From: Rhodospirillaceae bacterium SYSU D60007
Lineage (GTDB): Bacteria; Pseudomonadota; Alphaproteobacteria; Reyranellales; Reyranellaceae
DNA length: 64,000 nucleotides
Assembly: GCA_003574685.1 (NCBI GenBank)
Contig: QOCQ01000002.1
Coordinates: 62,001-126,000, forward strand
Direction of reading: 5' to 3'
Position numbers and translations under genes: made by a program. How positions within the stretch are numbered: position 1 is the stretch's first letter; every line of letters starts with the position of its first letter. This document shows, piece after piece, positions 21,234 to 30,435 of this stretch. The notes beneath the pieces are model-generated. The model made no database searches. It was not told the DNA's origin and was given only the letters and a program-made list of their open reading frames with translations.

Positions 21234-21310
21234 CGACGTTACTCCGATGCCGGCCTGTGCGAAAAGAGGAGAAATCGGCAGGGCGCCTGCTGCGACTCCG
21301 GCGACCGGGC

Positions 21311-22060
21311 TCAGGCCCGGATGGCGGCGTCGATCAGGTCAGGCGAATCCGTGATGATGCAGTCGACGCCCATGGCAAGGAGGGCCTGGGCCAGTGGCGG
21401 ATCATTGATCGTGTAGGCGCTCAGCAGGTAGCCGGCCGCCTTGACCTCCGCTGCCCGGCTGGCGGCGAGCTTCTTGCCATTGGTGTTGATGCCAACCGCG
21501 TCCACAGCCTCGGCGCGCGCCTGCCAGCGATCCGCCAGGGCGTCGATGAGAAGGGCCCGCGGAAGCTCGGGTGCTGCATCGCGGCAGGCCGTCAGGGCCT
21601 TGTCCTTGAAGCTGGAGAGCAGCGGCGTGGGCAGTTCCGGCGGCCATTGACGGCGCAGTACGCTGACGACCGCCATGGCCGTCTCCACCTCGCGCCCGGG
21701 GCAGGGCTTGATCTCGACGTTGGCGCCCAGCCCCTCCTCGGCGAGGCAGGCAATGGCGGCCTCGAAGGAGGGAACGCGCTCCCCGGCAAATGCCGCTCTC
21801 TTCCAGCCGCCCGCGTCGAGCTGCTGGATTTCCGCCCAAGACGTTTGGGCGACCGCGCGGGCGAGGCCTGTGGTGCGCTTCAGCGACTCGTCGTGCATCA
21901 GGATGGGCACGCCATCGCCCGACAGCTTGACATCGAACTCCACCCAGGTCGCACCGCGCCGCCGTGCCTCGTGCAGCGAAGCGAGCGTGTTCTCGGGCGC
22001 ATAAGTTGCCGCCCCGCGGTGAGCGATCAGGCGCGGCAAGGCAAGAGGCGCAACAGGCAT
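21311..22060 (-). CDS. ugpQ: glycerophosphodiester phosphodiesterase
   Basis: 249-aa GDPD TIM-barrel enzyme hydrolysing glycerophosphodiesters to glycerol-3-phosphate and an alcohol. The catalytic start LIAHRGAATYAPENTLASL has His and the ENT motif. EFDVKLSGDGVPILMHDESLKRTT has the metal-binding Glu-x-Asp and the second His. No signal peptide, so it is cytoplasmic, like UgpQ. I choose ATG 22060; the longer frame adds an unrelated 28-aa tail. It is first in the minus-strand ugp/glp block. Confidence 0.92.
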   Translation of the reverse strand: MPVAPLALPRLIAHRGAATYAPENTLASLHEARRRGATWVEFDVKLSGDGVPILMHDESLKRTTGLARAVAQTSWAEIQQLDAGGWKRAAFAGERVPSFEAAIACLAEEGLGANVEIKPCPGREVETAMAVVSVLRRQWPPELPTPLLSSFKDKALTACRDAAPELPRALLIDALADRWQARAEAVDAVGINTNGKKLAASRAAEVKAAGYLLSAYTINDPPLAQALLAMGVDCIITDSPDLIDAAIRA

Positions 22061-22162
22061 CGGATCACGATAAGGCCCGCACCGCGCCCCTTCAACCATT
22101 CGCCGCAAGCGGGCCGGATTTGCGCTTTCAAGCCGGTGACGCACCGTCTATGACCCCTGAGC

Positions 22163-22936
22163 ATGTCGATTCTCGCTTCCTTTCGGCTGGAGGGGCGCGT
22201 GGCCCTCGTCACCGGCTCAGCCCGCGGCCTGGGCTGGGAGATGGCGCGCGCACTGGCCGAGGCTGGCGCGCACGTCCTGCTCAACGGCCGTTCGGCAGAG
22301 CGCCTCGAACCGCGCATCAAGGAACTGCACGCCGCCGGGCTGAAGGCCGGCATGGCGGTGTTCGACATGGCTGACCGTGCCGGTATGGAGCGAGAGGTCG
22401 GTGCCCTGCTGGCGGCCGGCCGCATCGACGTGCTGATCAACAATGTCGGCGAACGCGATCGCCGTGCTCTCAATGCACTCTCGACGACGGATTTCGAGCG
22501 ACTGATTGACGTCGACCTCAATGCCGCCTTTGCGCTGGCCAAGCTGGTGCTGCCAGGAATGATCGAGCGGCGCTATGGGCGCATCATCATGGTGACGTCG
22601 ATTGCCGCCGAGCTCGCCGTGCCCGGTTCGGCATCCTATATCGCGGCCAAGGGTGGGCTGGGTGCGCTGGTGCGCGCCTTGGCGGCTGAAACGGCCGTGC
22701 ACGGCATTACCTGCAATGCCATTGCACCGGGCTTCTTCCATACCGAAGCCAACGACAGAATGTTCAGTTCGCCGGCGGGCGAACGCTGGCAGGCGCGCGT
22801 GCCCATGCGCCGCTTCGCCCAGCCGCGAGAGATCGCCGGCGCAGCATTGTTTCTCGCGTCGGACGCGGCCTCCTACGTCAACGGTCACACGCTGACTGTC
22901 GATGGCGGTGTTTCGGCCACCTTCCTGATGCCATGA
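22163..22936 (+). CDS. short-chain dehydrogenase/reductase (gluconate 5-dehydrogenase-like)
   Basis: 257-aa classical SDR. The cofactor loop is TGSARGLG (about residues 17-24), followed by NNVGERDR in the NNAG position. The catalytic residues are Ser in VTSIAAE and Tyr/Lys in SYIAAKGG. The C-terminus NGHTLTVDGGVSAT is standard. Best overall likeness is to gluconate 5-dehydrogenases, but the substrate is not determinable. It is immediately followed by an antiporter gene. Confidence 0.87.
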   Translation: MSILASFRLEGRVALVTGSARGLGWEMARALAEAGAHVLLNGRSAERLEPRIKELHAAGLKAGMAVFDMADRAGMEREVGALLAAGRIDVLINNVGERDRRALNALSTTDFERLIDVDLNAAFALAKLVLPGMIERRYGRIIMVTSIAAELAVPGSASYIAAKGGLGALVRALAAETAVHGITCNAIAPGFFHTEANDRMFSSPAGERWQARVPMRRFAQPREIAGAALFLASDAASYVNGHTLTVDGGVSATFLMP

Positions 22937-22971
22937 CAGGGCCAACGTTCATAGCAATGAGGATCTCGGGA

Positions 22972-24393
22972 ATGCGGTGTCTTTTGAGCGCGATGCTGAT
23001 GGCGCTGGCAGGGATGGCGGGCGCGGGCGACGCCGCCGCGGCAGGCGAGGCGCCGCATATCGATGGCGCGCAGCTTGGTCTGGTCTGGATCCTGCCCTTC
23101 GTCGGCATCCTGCTGTCGATTGCGATCATGCCACTGGCGGCGCCATCCTTCTGGCATCACCATTTCGGCAAGGTTTCGGCTGCGTGGACGCTGATTTTCC
23201 TGGCGCCGTTTGCGGCACTGTTCGGCCTGCCGACAGCAATCTACGAGGTCATGCACACGCTAATCCTCGAGTACATCCCCTTCATCATCCTGCTGCTGGC
23301 GCTGTTCACCGTGACCGGCGGCATTGGCGTCAGCGGCAATCTCCATGGCTCGCCGACGATGAACACCGCGCTGCTGACGATCGGCACGGTGCTGGCCGGC
23401 TGGATGGGCACGACCGGTGCGGCCATGCTGCTGATCCGGCCGCTGATCCGCGCCAACGACGACCGCAAGCACAAGGTTCACGTTTTCGTCTTCTTCATTT
23501 TCCTGGTGGCCAATATCGGCGGCGCCTTGACGCCGCTGGGCGATCCGCCGCTCTTCCTTGGCTTCCTGAAGGGCGTCGATTTCTTCTGGCCCACCTCGCA
23601 CCTCTTCATGGAGATGCTGGTCTGCGCCATCGTGCTGCTGGTCATCTTCTACGCGCTGGACAGCTACTGGTATGGCAAGGAGGGCCACCTGCAACGCGAC
23701 CCCACGCCCGACAGTCCGGTGGCAATCCATGGCGGCCTCAATATCCTGTTGCTGTTGGGCATCATCGGCGCCGTGCTGATGAGCGGGACCTGGAAGCCAG
23801 GCATTGCCTGGTCCATTAACCACGTCGAAGTCGGGCTGCAGAACCTCGTACGCGACATCCTGCTGGTAGCCATCACCCTTGTCTCGATCCGGTTCACCTC
23901 GGCGGAGATCCGCAAGGCAAACGACTTCACCTGGGCACCGATTGCAGAGGTCGCCAAGCTGTTCGCGGGAATCTTCCTTACGATCATTCCCGCCATCGCT
24001 ATCCTGAAGGCCGGCAAGGCCGGGGCCATGGAACCGCTGGTCAGCCTCGTCAACCGTGCCGACGGCACCCCCATCGACGCCTGGTATTTCTGGCTGACCG
24101 GGGCGCTGTCGAGCTTCCTCGACAACGCACCGACGTACCTGGTGTTCTTCAACCTCGCCGGCGGAGACGCCGTGATGCTCATGGGCACGATGGCGGGTAC
24201 GCTGGCAGCGATCTCCTGCGGCGCGGTTTTCATGGGCGCCAACACCTATATCGGCAACGCGCCCAACTTCATGGTGAAGTCCATCGTCGAATCGGCCGGG
24301 ATCCGTATGCCCAGCTTCTTTGGCTACATGGCCTGGTCGTGCGGGATCCTTCTGCCGCTGTTCGTCATTGTGACACTGATCTTCTTCGGTTAG
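22972..24393 (+). CDS. NhaD-type Na+/H+ antiporter (ion transporter superfamily)
   Basis: About 473 aa with some 12 membrane segments. It starts with a signal-like LLSAMLMALAGMAGAGDAAAA, as in NhaD proteins. Family stretches include GGIGVSGNLHGSPTMNTALL and FFIFLVANIGGALTPLGDPP, and the C-terminal SSFLDNAPTYLVFFNLA. ATG 22972 has GAGG at good spacing; ATG 22933, overlapping the SDR stop, is an alternative. Sodium/proton exchange is inferred from family; some relatives are annotated as citrate transporters. Confidence 0.8.
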   Translation: MRCLLSAMLMALAGMAGAGDAAAAGEAPHIDGAQLGLVWILPFVGILLSIAIMPLAAPSFWHHHFGKVSAAWTLIFLAPFAALFGLPTAIYEVMHTLILEYIPFIILLLALFTVTGGIGVSGNLHGSPTMNTALLTIGTVLAGWMGTTGAAMLLIRPLIRANDDRKHKVHVFVFFIFLVANIGGALTPLGDPPLFLGFLKGVDFFWPTSHLFMEMLVCAIVLLVIFYALDSYWYGKEGHLQRDPTPDSPVAIHGGLNILLLLGIIGAVLMSGTWKPGIAWSINHVEVGLQNLVRDILLVAITLVSIRFTSAEIRKANDFTWAPIAEVAKLFAGIFLTIIPAIAILKAGKAGAMEPLVSLVNRADGTPIDAWYFWLTGALSSFLDNAPTYLVFFNLAGGDAVMLMGTMAGTLAAISCGAVFMGANTYIGNAPNFMVKSIVESAGIRMPSFFGYMAWSCGILLPLFVIVTLIFFG

Positions 24394-24411
24394 CCAGCGG
24401 CGTCGCGCACA

Positions 24412-25215
24412 CTAGAACGTCATCTTCTCCTTGACGACGCTGGCGATGGGCATCAGCTCGGCGCGCTCGAGGTTGCCGGTGAGCGCATAGCCCAGCGGCC
24501 CTTCCAGCCAGTAGAACGAACGTACGCCGTTGTGCTCGCGGAACTGGATGGTCGTGCCCTCGTTGTCGGCATTGGACACCAGGTAGACCATCACCCGCCG
24601 GCCCGCCTTGTCGTCGTAAATGAACAGGCATGCCGGCCCCTCGCGGCTGGGCAGCAGGCGACCGCCGATCAGCGTCCAGCCCAGCGGCGCCAGGTCGGGC
24701 GGCCGTACTTTCGTCTTCATCTTGTTCGACAGCCACTGCGTCAGGTGGTCGACCTCGGCCGCCGCCACTTCGACTGCGTGGCGCTTTTCGCTGACGTAGA
24801 CCTTGAAGGCCTGCTGCGCCTCGGTGGGCAACGTCGCCTGCAGGGGCGGCTGCGTATCGCCGCCGGCATAACGCGCCGCGCCGAAGCCCAGAACCGCACC
24901 GATTGCCAGGATGGCGAAGGAAGCTGCGGCCCGCATCGCCCAGCCGGAAGACGGCCAGGCCGGCGTGACCCGTTTGCTGGCCCTCGCGATGGCAGCGGTG
25001 AGCTGCGGCGGGATCGGCTCGTCCAGTACCGGATCGAACAGGGCCGACAGCCGCCGGTTTTGCTCGGCCCAATCCGCCACGCGTGCTGCCGCCTCGCGGT
25101 CCGAACGCAGATAAGCCTCGACGACCCGCCGGCGCTCGCTGTCGAGATAGCCGTCAACATAGGCGTGGAGATCCTCGTCCCGCACGGGGCCGTTGTCGGC
25201 GCCCAGCGTACTCAT
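24412..25215 (-). CDS. membrane anti-sigma factor
   Basis: 267-aa protein with an N-terminal anti-sigma domain (DEDLHAYVDGYLDSERRRVVE, about residues 13-33) and one transmembrane helix (AAASFAILAIGAVLGFGAARY). A C-terminal periplasmic domain of about 150 aa follows. No CxxC zinc motif is seen, so it is not a classic ZAS protein. It overlaps the sigma factor stop by 4 bp and is probably its inhibitor. Confidence 0.85.
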   Translation of the reverse strand: MSTLGADNGPVRDEDLHAYVDGYLDSERRRVVEAYLRSDREAAARVADWAEQNRRLSALFDPVLDEPIPPQLTAAIARASKRVTPAWPSSGWAMRAAASFAILAIGAVLGFGAARYAGGDTQPPLQATLPTEAQQAFKVYVSEKRHAVEVAAAEVDHLTQWLSNKMKTKVRPPDLAPLGWTLIGGRLLPSREGPACLFIYDDKAGRRVMVYLVSNADNEGTTIQFREHNGVRSFYWLEGPLGYALTGNLERAELMPIASVVKEKMTF

Positions 25216-25721
25216 GTCACGCTCCTTGGCTGGGGGGCAGCGCGCTCGCCACTTGAGAGCTGCATCAGACGGTCACGGGCCCTCGACAGCCGCGACATGA
25301 CCGTGCCAACGGGCACACCCAGCACTTCAGCCACCTCCGAATATTGTAAGCCTTCCAGCGCCACCAGCAGCAGCACCTGCCGATGCTCGACGGACAGCAG
25401 CTTCAACGCTGCCAGGGTCTCGCTGGCCATCAGCTTTTCGACCTGCGACGCAGGGCGTGCAGGCTCCGGCACGTCTTCAATGGCGGCCAGGCGGGGCCGC
25501 GACGCCGCGCGGCGTTTCTCGTTGGCATTGAGATTATGCATGATCGTGAACAGCCAGGCCCGCAGATTGCCGGGCTGCCGCCAGAGGTGGGCACGCGTGA
25601 GTGCCCGTTCCACACAATCCTGCACAAGGTCGTCCGCCGATGCCGCATCGCCGGTCAGCGCGCGCGCGTAGCGCCGCAAGGCGGGTACGTGCTGGGGCAG
25701 CAGATCGGCAACTTCGCTCAA
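25212..25721 (-). CDS. ECF-type RNA polymerase sigma factor
   Basis: About 169 aa with region 2 (ALTGDAASADDLVQDCVERAL, LRAWLFTIMHNLNANEKRR) and region 4 (LLSVEHRQVLLLVALEGLQYSEVAEVLGVPVGTVMSRLSRARDRL). The frame is open to GTG 25832, but similarity begins near LLPQHVPALRRYARAL, so I choose TTG 25721; neither start has a good ribosome-binding site. It is coupled to its anti-sigma gene. Its target promoters are not evident here. Confidence 0.85.
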   Translation of the reverse strand: MSEVADLLPQHVPALRRYARALTGDAASADDLVQDCVERALTRAHLWRQPGNLRAWLFTIMHNLNANEKRRAASRPRLAAIEDVPEPARPASQVEKLMASETLAALKLLSVEHRQVLLLVALEGLQYSEVAEVLGVPVGTVMSRLSRARDRLMQLSSGERAAPQPRSVT

Positions 25722-25874
25722 AGCCCATTCGACCGGCCGCGGGCGGTTAAACCCGCGGCCTGTCGCCTCCCATGAACACCCGCCATTCTGCGCTATTCCC
25801 TCGCCGCTGCAAAACGCAAGGCGAGCCGCCACAGCAGAGGGTGAGCGGCTACTCTGCGTACCCCATAGTAACCC

Positions 25875-27371
25875 CTAGGAGACGCGAAAATTCCCGAACT
25901 GCCAGGGATCGTCGCGGTCGAGGTCCTCGGGGAACATCAGCCCGCGGCCCTGCAGCGGCGTCCAGTCGGAGTAGCGGCCCACCACCGGGCCGAGATAGGG
26001 CATGCAGATTTCGAGATTGCGCTCGAAATCGATCTCGTCCGCTTCCACGACACCGGCCTGCGGGTTTTCCAGCGCCCAGACGATGCCGCTCAGCACTGGC
26101 GCACAGACCTGCAGCGAGGTCGCGTTGTTGTAGGGCGCCAGCCGTCGGGCCTCGCCGATGGAAAGCTGCGAGCCGTACCAGTAGGCACCCTTCTGGTGGC
26201 CCATCAGCAGCACGCCGAGCTCGTCGATGCCGCTGGTGATCTCATCGACAATCAGGCGCTCGCGCTTCTGCTGCACCAGATTCTTTCCGGCCAGCTCGTG
26301 CATGGACATGATTGCCTGGTCGCAGGGATGGTAGGCGTAGTGCACCGTTGGACGGTACGCGACCGCCTCGCCATGCCGCACGGTCAGGAAGTCAGCGATC
26401 GAGATCGCCTCGTTGTGCGTGATGATGAAGCCGTGGAAGGGGCCTTCCTTGGGCGTCCAGGTGCGCACCCGGGTCAACAGCCCCGGCCGGTTGAGGTAGA
26501 TCGCCGCGTCGCAGCCGAATTCATGCCGCGCGCCGTCGGGCGGCGTGGTCTTCTCGTGCGTGCCCCAGCCCATCTCGGCAGGCTGACCGCCCTCCGAGAC
26601 GAAGCCCTCGATCGACCAGGTATTGACGAACTCGCCAACCTCCTTTGGCCGCGCCGAAACCTGAGTGTCGCGCTCGGCGATGTGGATCACCTTGATGCCA
26701 AGGTCGCGCGCCAGCTCGGCCCACGCCTGTCGGGTCGTCGGCTTGGCGACCGTGTGGCCGGTATCACGCGCGATGTTCAGCAGCGCCCTCTTGACGAAAT
26801 GCGACACCAGGCCGGGATTGGCGCCATGCGCGATCACCGCCGTGGGACCGCCATTGAACTTGCCGCGCAGGGCCAGTGCGCGTTCCCGCAGCGCGTAGTT
26901 CGAGCGCAGCGAGACAGGCAGGTCCGGGTCCGAGTAACCGCCGGGCCACGGCTCGATGCAGGTGTCGATATAGAACGCCCCCTTCTCCTGGCAAAGCTCG
27001 ATGAGGGCCGTCGAGGAGACTTCCACCGACAAATTGACCAGGAAGTCGCCCTTACCGATGCGCTTGTCGAGCACCTGCCGGAAGTTGTCGTGCGTCAGAC
27101 GTTTGCGCACGAAGGCGACGCCGAAGCGCGCAAGCTCCGCACCGCCGCCGCGGTCCTCGGGCGAGATGACAGTAATCTGGGACGATTTCATCTCGATGTG
27201 CCGCAGGATCAACGGCAACACCCCCTGGCCGATCGATCCGAAGCCGATCATGACCATGCGGCCGCCAAAGGTGACGTGCTTGCGATACGCCGCCTTTGCC
27301 GCGCCGGCCGCCTTGCCGGCAACCTTGCGGCGCGCGGGGGCCGCGGCCTTTTTCGCCGTCCTTGCCATCAT
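25875..27371 (-). CDS. hss: homospermidine synthase
   Basis: 498-aa NAD-dependent enzyme of the saccharopine dehydrogenase-like fold, making homospermidine from putrescine (or spermidine plus putrescine). It contains GRMVMIGFGSIGQGVLPLIL as the Rossmann loop, followed by YIDTCIEPWPGGY and the typical HNEAISIADFLTVR. ATG 27371 has AGGAGA upstream. The first 35 residues are Lys/Ala/Arg-rich (ARTAKKAAAPARRKVAGKAA), resembling a histone H1-like tail, and precede the normal enzyme start. It follows the ornithine decarboxylase gene by 85 bp. Confidence 0.92.
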   Translation of the reverse strand: MMARTAKKAAAPARRKVAGKAAGAAKAAYRKHVTFGGRMVMIGFGSIGQGVLPLILRHIEMKSSQITVISPEDRGGGAELARFGVAFVRKRLTHDNFRQVLDKRIGKGDFLVNLSVEVSSTALIELCQEKGAFYIDTCIEPWPGGYSDPDLPVSLRSNYALRERALALRGKFNGGPTAVIAHGANPGLVSHFVKRALLNIARDTGHTVAKPTTRQAWAELARDLGIKVIHIAERDTQVSARPKEVGEFVNTWSIEGFVSEGGQPAEMGWGTHEKTTPPDGARHEFGCDAAIYLNRPGLLTRVRTWTPKEGPFHGFIITHNEAISIADFLTVRHGEAVAYRPTVHYAYHPCDQAIMSMHELAGKNLVQQKRERLIVDEITSGIDELGVLLMGHQKGAYWYGSQLSIGEARRLAPYNNATSLQVCAPVLSGIVWALENPQAGVVEADEIDFERNLEICMPYLGPVVGRYSDWTPLQGRGLMFPEDLDRDDPWQFGNFRVS

Positions 27372-27456
27372 GTTCTCCTGGAAACCGGAAACGGAACACC
27401 GCAACGAGAACGGGGCCTGGACAGGCCCCGTTCGCTCCCGCACGAGGACGCGCCGA

Positions 27457-28587
27457 TCAGATACAATAGGCTTTCAGCGGCGCAAAGCCGTTGAAGTTCA
27501 CCGCCGAGTAGGTGGTGGTGTAGGCGCCCGTCGCCTGGATCTCCACCTTGTCGCCCACCTTCAGCGCCAGCGGCAGGCGGTACTCGGTCTTCTCGTAGAG
27601 GATGTCGGCGCTGTCGCAGGTCGGCCCGGCAAGCACCACGGGGCCGGTGCGCCCGCCGTCGCGCGGCGTCGTCAGCCGGTACTTGATGCTCTCGTCCATG
27701 GTTTCCGCGAGGCCGCCGAACTTGCCGACGTCGAGATAGACCCAGCGCTTGCGGTCGTTCGACGACTTGCGGGAAATCAGCACCACCTCGCTCTGGATCA
27801 CGCCGGCGTCGCCGACCATCGAGCGGCCCGGCTCGATGATCACCTCGGGCATGTGGTTGCCGAAATGCCGCACCAGCGCCCGCTGCACTGCCTCGCAGTA
27901 GGCCTCGATCGGCTGCACGTCCGCCCGGTAGCGCGCCGGAAAGCCGCCGCCGAGATTGACCATCTTCAGGTCGATGCCCGTCTCCGCCAAAGCGAAGAAC
28001 ATCTGCGACACCTGCGCCAGCGCACGGTCCCACTGCTCCAGATCGGTCTGCTGCGAGCCGACATGGAAGGAAACGCCGTAGGGGTCGAGGCCCAGCTCGG
28101 CCGCCTTGCGCAGCAGGTCGCGTGCCATCTCCGGCGCGCAGCCGAACTTGCGCGACAGCGGCCATTCGGCACCGCCGCAATCCACCAGCACACGGCAGAA
28201 CACGCGCGCGCCCGGTGCAGAGCGGGCGAGCTTCTGCATCTCCGCCTCGCTGTCGAAGGCGAACAGGCGCACACCCTGATCGAACGCCCAGGCGATGTCG
28301 CGCTCCTTCTTGATCGTGTTGCCGAAGGAAATACGTGCAGCATCGACGCCGACGGCCATGCACTGCTCGATCTCGCCGCGGCTGGCGGTATCGAAGTTCG
28401 AGCCGAGCTTGCCCAGCCGCTGGAGAACGTCCTGCGCCGGGTTGGCCTTCATGGCGTAGAAGATCTTCGCATGCGGCAGCAACTCGCGCATGCGCTTGTA
28501 GTTGTACTCGACCACATCAAGGTCGATCACAAGGCAGGGCGTTTCGGGCTGCTTCTCGCGAAGAAAACGTCGGATGCGCTCGGTCAT
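27457..28587 (-). CDS. ornithine decarboxylase (fold III, alanine-racemase type)
   Basis: 376-aa PLP enzyme converting ornithine to putrescine. The PLP lysine lies in FYAMKANP (Lys47) and the His-containing SFHVGSQQ, GGGFP and EPGRSMV motifs follow in order. The C-terminal GPTCDSADILYE (Cys324, Asp325) contributes to the active site across the dimer. CDSAD is shared with lysine/ornithine decarboxylases, so some lysine activity is possible. Pairing with homospermidine synthase supports ornithine. Confidence 0.92.
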   Translation of the reverse strand: MTERIRRFLREKQPETPCLVIDLDVVEYNYKRMRELLPHAKIFYAMKANPAQDVLQRLGKLGSNFDTASRGEIEQCMAVGVDAARISFGNTIKKERDIAWAFDQGVRLFAFDSEAEMQKLARSAPGARVFCRVLVDCGGAEWPLSRKFGCAPEMARDLLRKAAELGLDPYGVSFHVGSQQTDLEQWDRALAQVSQMFFALAETGIDLKMVNLGGGFPARYRADVQPIEAYCEAVQRALVRHFGNHMPEVIIEPGRSMVGDAGVIQSEVVLISRKSSNDRKRWVYLDVGKFGGLAETMDESIKYRLTTPRDGGRTGPVVLAGPTCDSADILYEKTEYRLPLALKVGDKVEIQATGAYTTTYSAVNFNGFAPLKAYCI

Positions 28588-29012
28588 TTCGAAGAATCCG
28601 TGTCGTCAGAAATTGCGCCGGAGCCGGCCGCGCAACGCGACGGCCAGCACATGACTTTCTCCCGCTGCGCTCAGTGCTCAGCAGGAGGCGCAAATACTGG
28701 AGAGCGGATTTTTCCGGCCGATCAGGCTGCCGTAGGACGCCGGCCTGGCATCATGCGGCGGAGAAACGAGAACACGGGGCACGCGCCCCGCACGGAGAGT
28801 ATGCATGACAAAGGTCCCTTTCGGCGCCGGTCTGGGCCGGCATTTCCAAGAAGGACGCTTTCCGTCGTTGCATAACCACTATGGGCCATAGGCACGTGCG
28901 TGGGCGTCTGGTAACGGTAGATACGCCGAATTGTGTCTTTCGCAAGTGCAAACCGCACCATTAGATGAGCCCGACCGGATTTTTTCGGGATAACGTGTCT
29001 TCGCGGCAACAC
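28588..29012 (-). other. 425-bp leader/intergenic region upstream of ornithine decarboxylase
   Basis: No sizeable gene lies here. The minus strand carries a weak promoter-like pair (TTGCGA at 28945-28940, 16 bp, TATCTA at 28923-28918). It also has GC hairpins (GCCGG arms near 28826-28843; GGGGC arms near 28776-28790) and a possible 42-aa leader ORF. Alphaproteobacterial ornithine decarboxylase genes can carry the speF RNA motif in this position. I could not confirm that structure by eye. Confidence 0.45.
28678..28806 (-). CDS. possible leader peptide of ornithine decarboxylase
   Basis: A 42-codon reading frame, ATG 28806 to TGA 28678, has AAAGGGA about nine bases upstream and ends 90 bp before the decarboxylase start. 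The peptide is basic and begins MHTLRAGRVPRVLVSPP. Arrest peptides that sense ornithine control speF in enterobacteria. No sequence match to those is evident, so this is a candidate by position only. Confidence 0.35.
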   Translation of the reverse strand: MHTLRAGRVPRVLVSPPHDARPASYGSLIGRKNPLSSICASC

Positions 29013-30284
29013 TCAGTCGGCGCCGGCACGCAAGGTCGGCGCCGGCAACGGAATCGATGCCGCCAGGAAGGCCATCGGCACCAGCAGCGCCGCCGCGCAG
29101 CCCATGGTCCAGGAAATGCCGATTCTGTCGGCAACCACGCCCCACAGCGCCTGCCCCACGGTGAGGCTGCCGAAGAAGACGATCTGGTGGACCGCCATGC
29201 CGCGCGCCCGCACCCATGACGGCAGCAGGTTCTGGGTGGCGACATTGTTGTTGGCGATCACCACCATCCAGCAGGCGCCGCACACGGCAAGCCCGGCGCC
29301 GACTGCGACAACATGCGGCACCGAGGCGCCCAGCGCGGTAGCGGCGGCGGTGGTGAGCATGGCGGCGATGTGGGCGCGGTCGGGACCCAGCCAGGCATTG
29401 AAGCGCGGCAGCATCATTGTGCCCGCCACGGCTCCCACGCCGAAGCTTGAGAACAGAAAGCCGTACTCGGCGTCGCCCAGCCCCAGCTTGCGACCCATCA
29501 GCGGCAGCAGCGTGGCGTAGGCGATGGCCGGCGCAAAGAAGCAGGTGGCGCGTCCCCACACGCGCCACAGCGCCGGCGTGTCGCGAATGAAGGCAAGGCC
29601 GCTTGCGAAGCCTTGCCACAGCCCTTCGCGCCGCTGCTGGGCGTGCGCCTCGGCGGGCCGCCGCCAGCCGGCAATGGCCGCGATCAACGCCAGGAAGGTG
29701 ACCGTATTGGTGGCGAACAGCGCAAAGATGCCGGCCAGGCCCTGCAGCACCTGGCCGATCACGGGGCCAACGGTGCGCGCCAGATTGAAGCCGGCGCTGT
29801 TGAGGGCGATCGCCTGTGGCAAATAGCGGCGGCCCACGATCTCGGGCACGACGGCATGCCAGGCCGGCCCGTTCATGGCGTTGCCGATGCCGACGCAGAA
29901 GATGAGCCCGAGCAGGTTCCAATGAGTCAGTCGGCCGGTGAAGGCCAGCACTGCCAGCGCCAGCGCCGCCAGCATCATCCATATCTGGCAGGCGAGAATA
30001 TAGCGGCGGCGGTCGAAGCGGTCGGCGAGCACGCCGGCCGGAAACCCGAACAGAAACACCGGGCAGGTGGTCGCGATGGCCATGGCCGCAACGAACAGCG
30101 CCCTGTCCTCTGCCGGCGCGATCTCGGTCATGATCCAGCCGGCACCCGCCGTCTGCATCCAGCCGCCGATGTTCGAGACGATGTTGGCGATCCAAAGCCG
30201 CCGGAAGGCGGGAATGCCGAGCGGCCCCCAGAATGATGCCGATGGCGGCGGCGCGACATCAGGGGTTGGCGTGAGAGCAGACAT
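29013..30284 (-). CDS. MFS transporter (MFS_3 / EntS-like)
   Basis: 423-aa major facilitator with 12 predicted helices. The N-terminal FRRLWIANIVSNIGGWMQTAGAGWIMTE-type start (residues about 28-55) and the cytoplasmic loop GVLADRFDRRRYIL between helices 2 and 3 are typical of the EntS/MFS_3 group. NSAGFNLARTVGPVIGQVLQG is the characteristic helix 5 region. The group exports siderophores and drugs; the substrate is unknown. It is divergent from the nucleotidyltransferase gene at 30436. Confidence 0.87.
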   Translation of the reverse strand: MSALTPTPDVAPPPSASFWGPLGIPAFRRLWIANIVSNIGGWMQTAGAGWIMTEIAPAEDRALFVAAMAIATTCPVFLFGFPAGVLADRFDRRRYILACQIWMMLAALALAVLAFTGRLTHWNLLGLIFCVGIGNAMNGPAWHAVVPEIVGRRYLPQAIALNSAGFNLARTVGPVIGQVLQGLAGIFALFATNTVTFLALIAAIAGWRRPAEAHAQQRREGLWQGFASGLAFIRDTPALWRVWGRATCFFAPAIAYATLLPLMGRKLGLGDAEYGFLFSSFGVGAVAGTMMLPRFNAWLGPDRAHIAAMLTTAAATALGASVPHVVAVGAGLAVCGACWMVVIANNNVATQNLLPSWVRARGMAVHQIVFFGSLTVGQALWGVVADRIGISWTMGCAAALLVPMAFLAASIPLPAPTLRAGAD

Positions 30285-30435
30285 TGCAGGGAGAGAGCGG
30301 CTTCTGGCTTTGCGGGGATTTTGTCCATGCTAGGCCTCACTTGCGGCACTGTCATGGCGCAGCCACGCATGGCCGTCCTGATTTCGGCGGCGCCGGCCCG
30401 CATGCTATAGGCAGCGCCGGAAAGGACACTTGCCA

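Noticed and set aside
27001-28875. 624-aa plus-strand frame opposite homospermidine synthase and ornithine decarboxylase
   Set aside because: Shadow of two well-identified minus-strand genes; no ribosome-binding site or domain.
28974-29000. A-rich run near 28980 downstream of the MFS gene as its terminator
   Set aside because: The arms CCCGA/TCGGG are only 5 bp with a 10-nt loop and no trailing T-tract on the minus strand.
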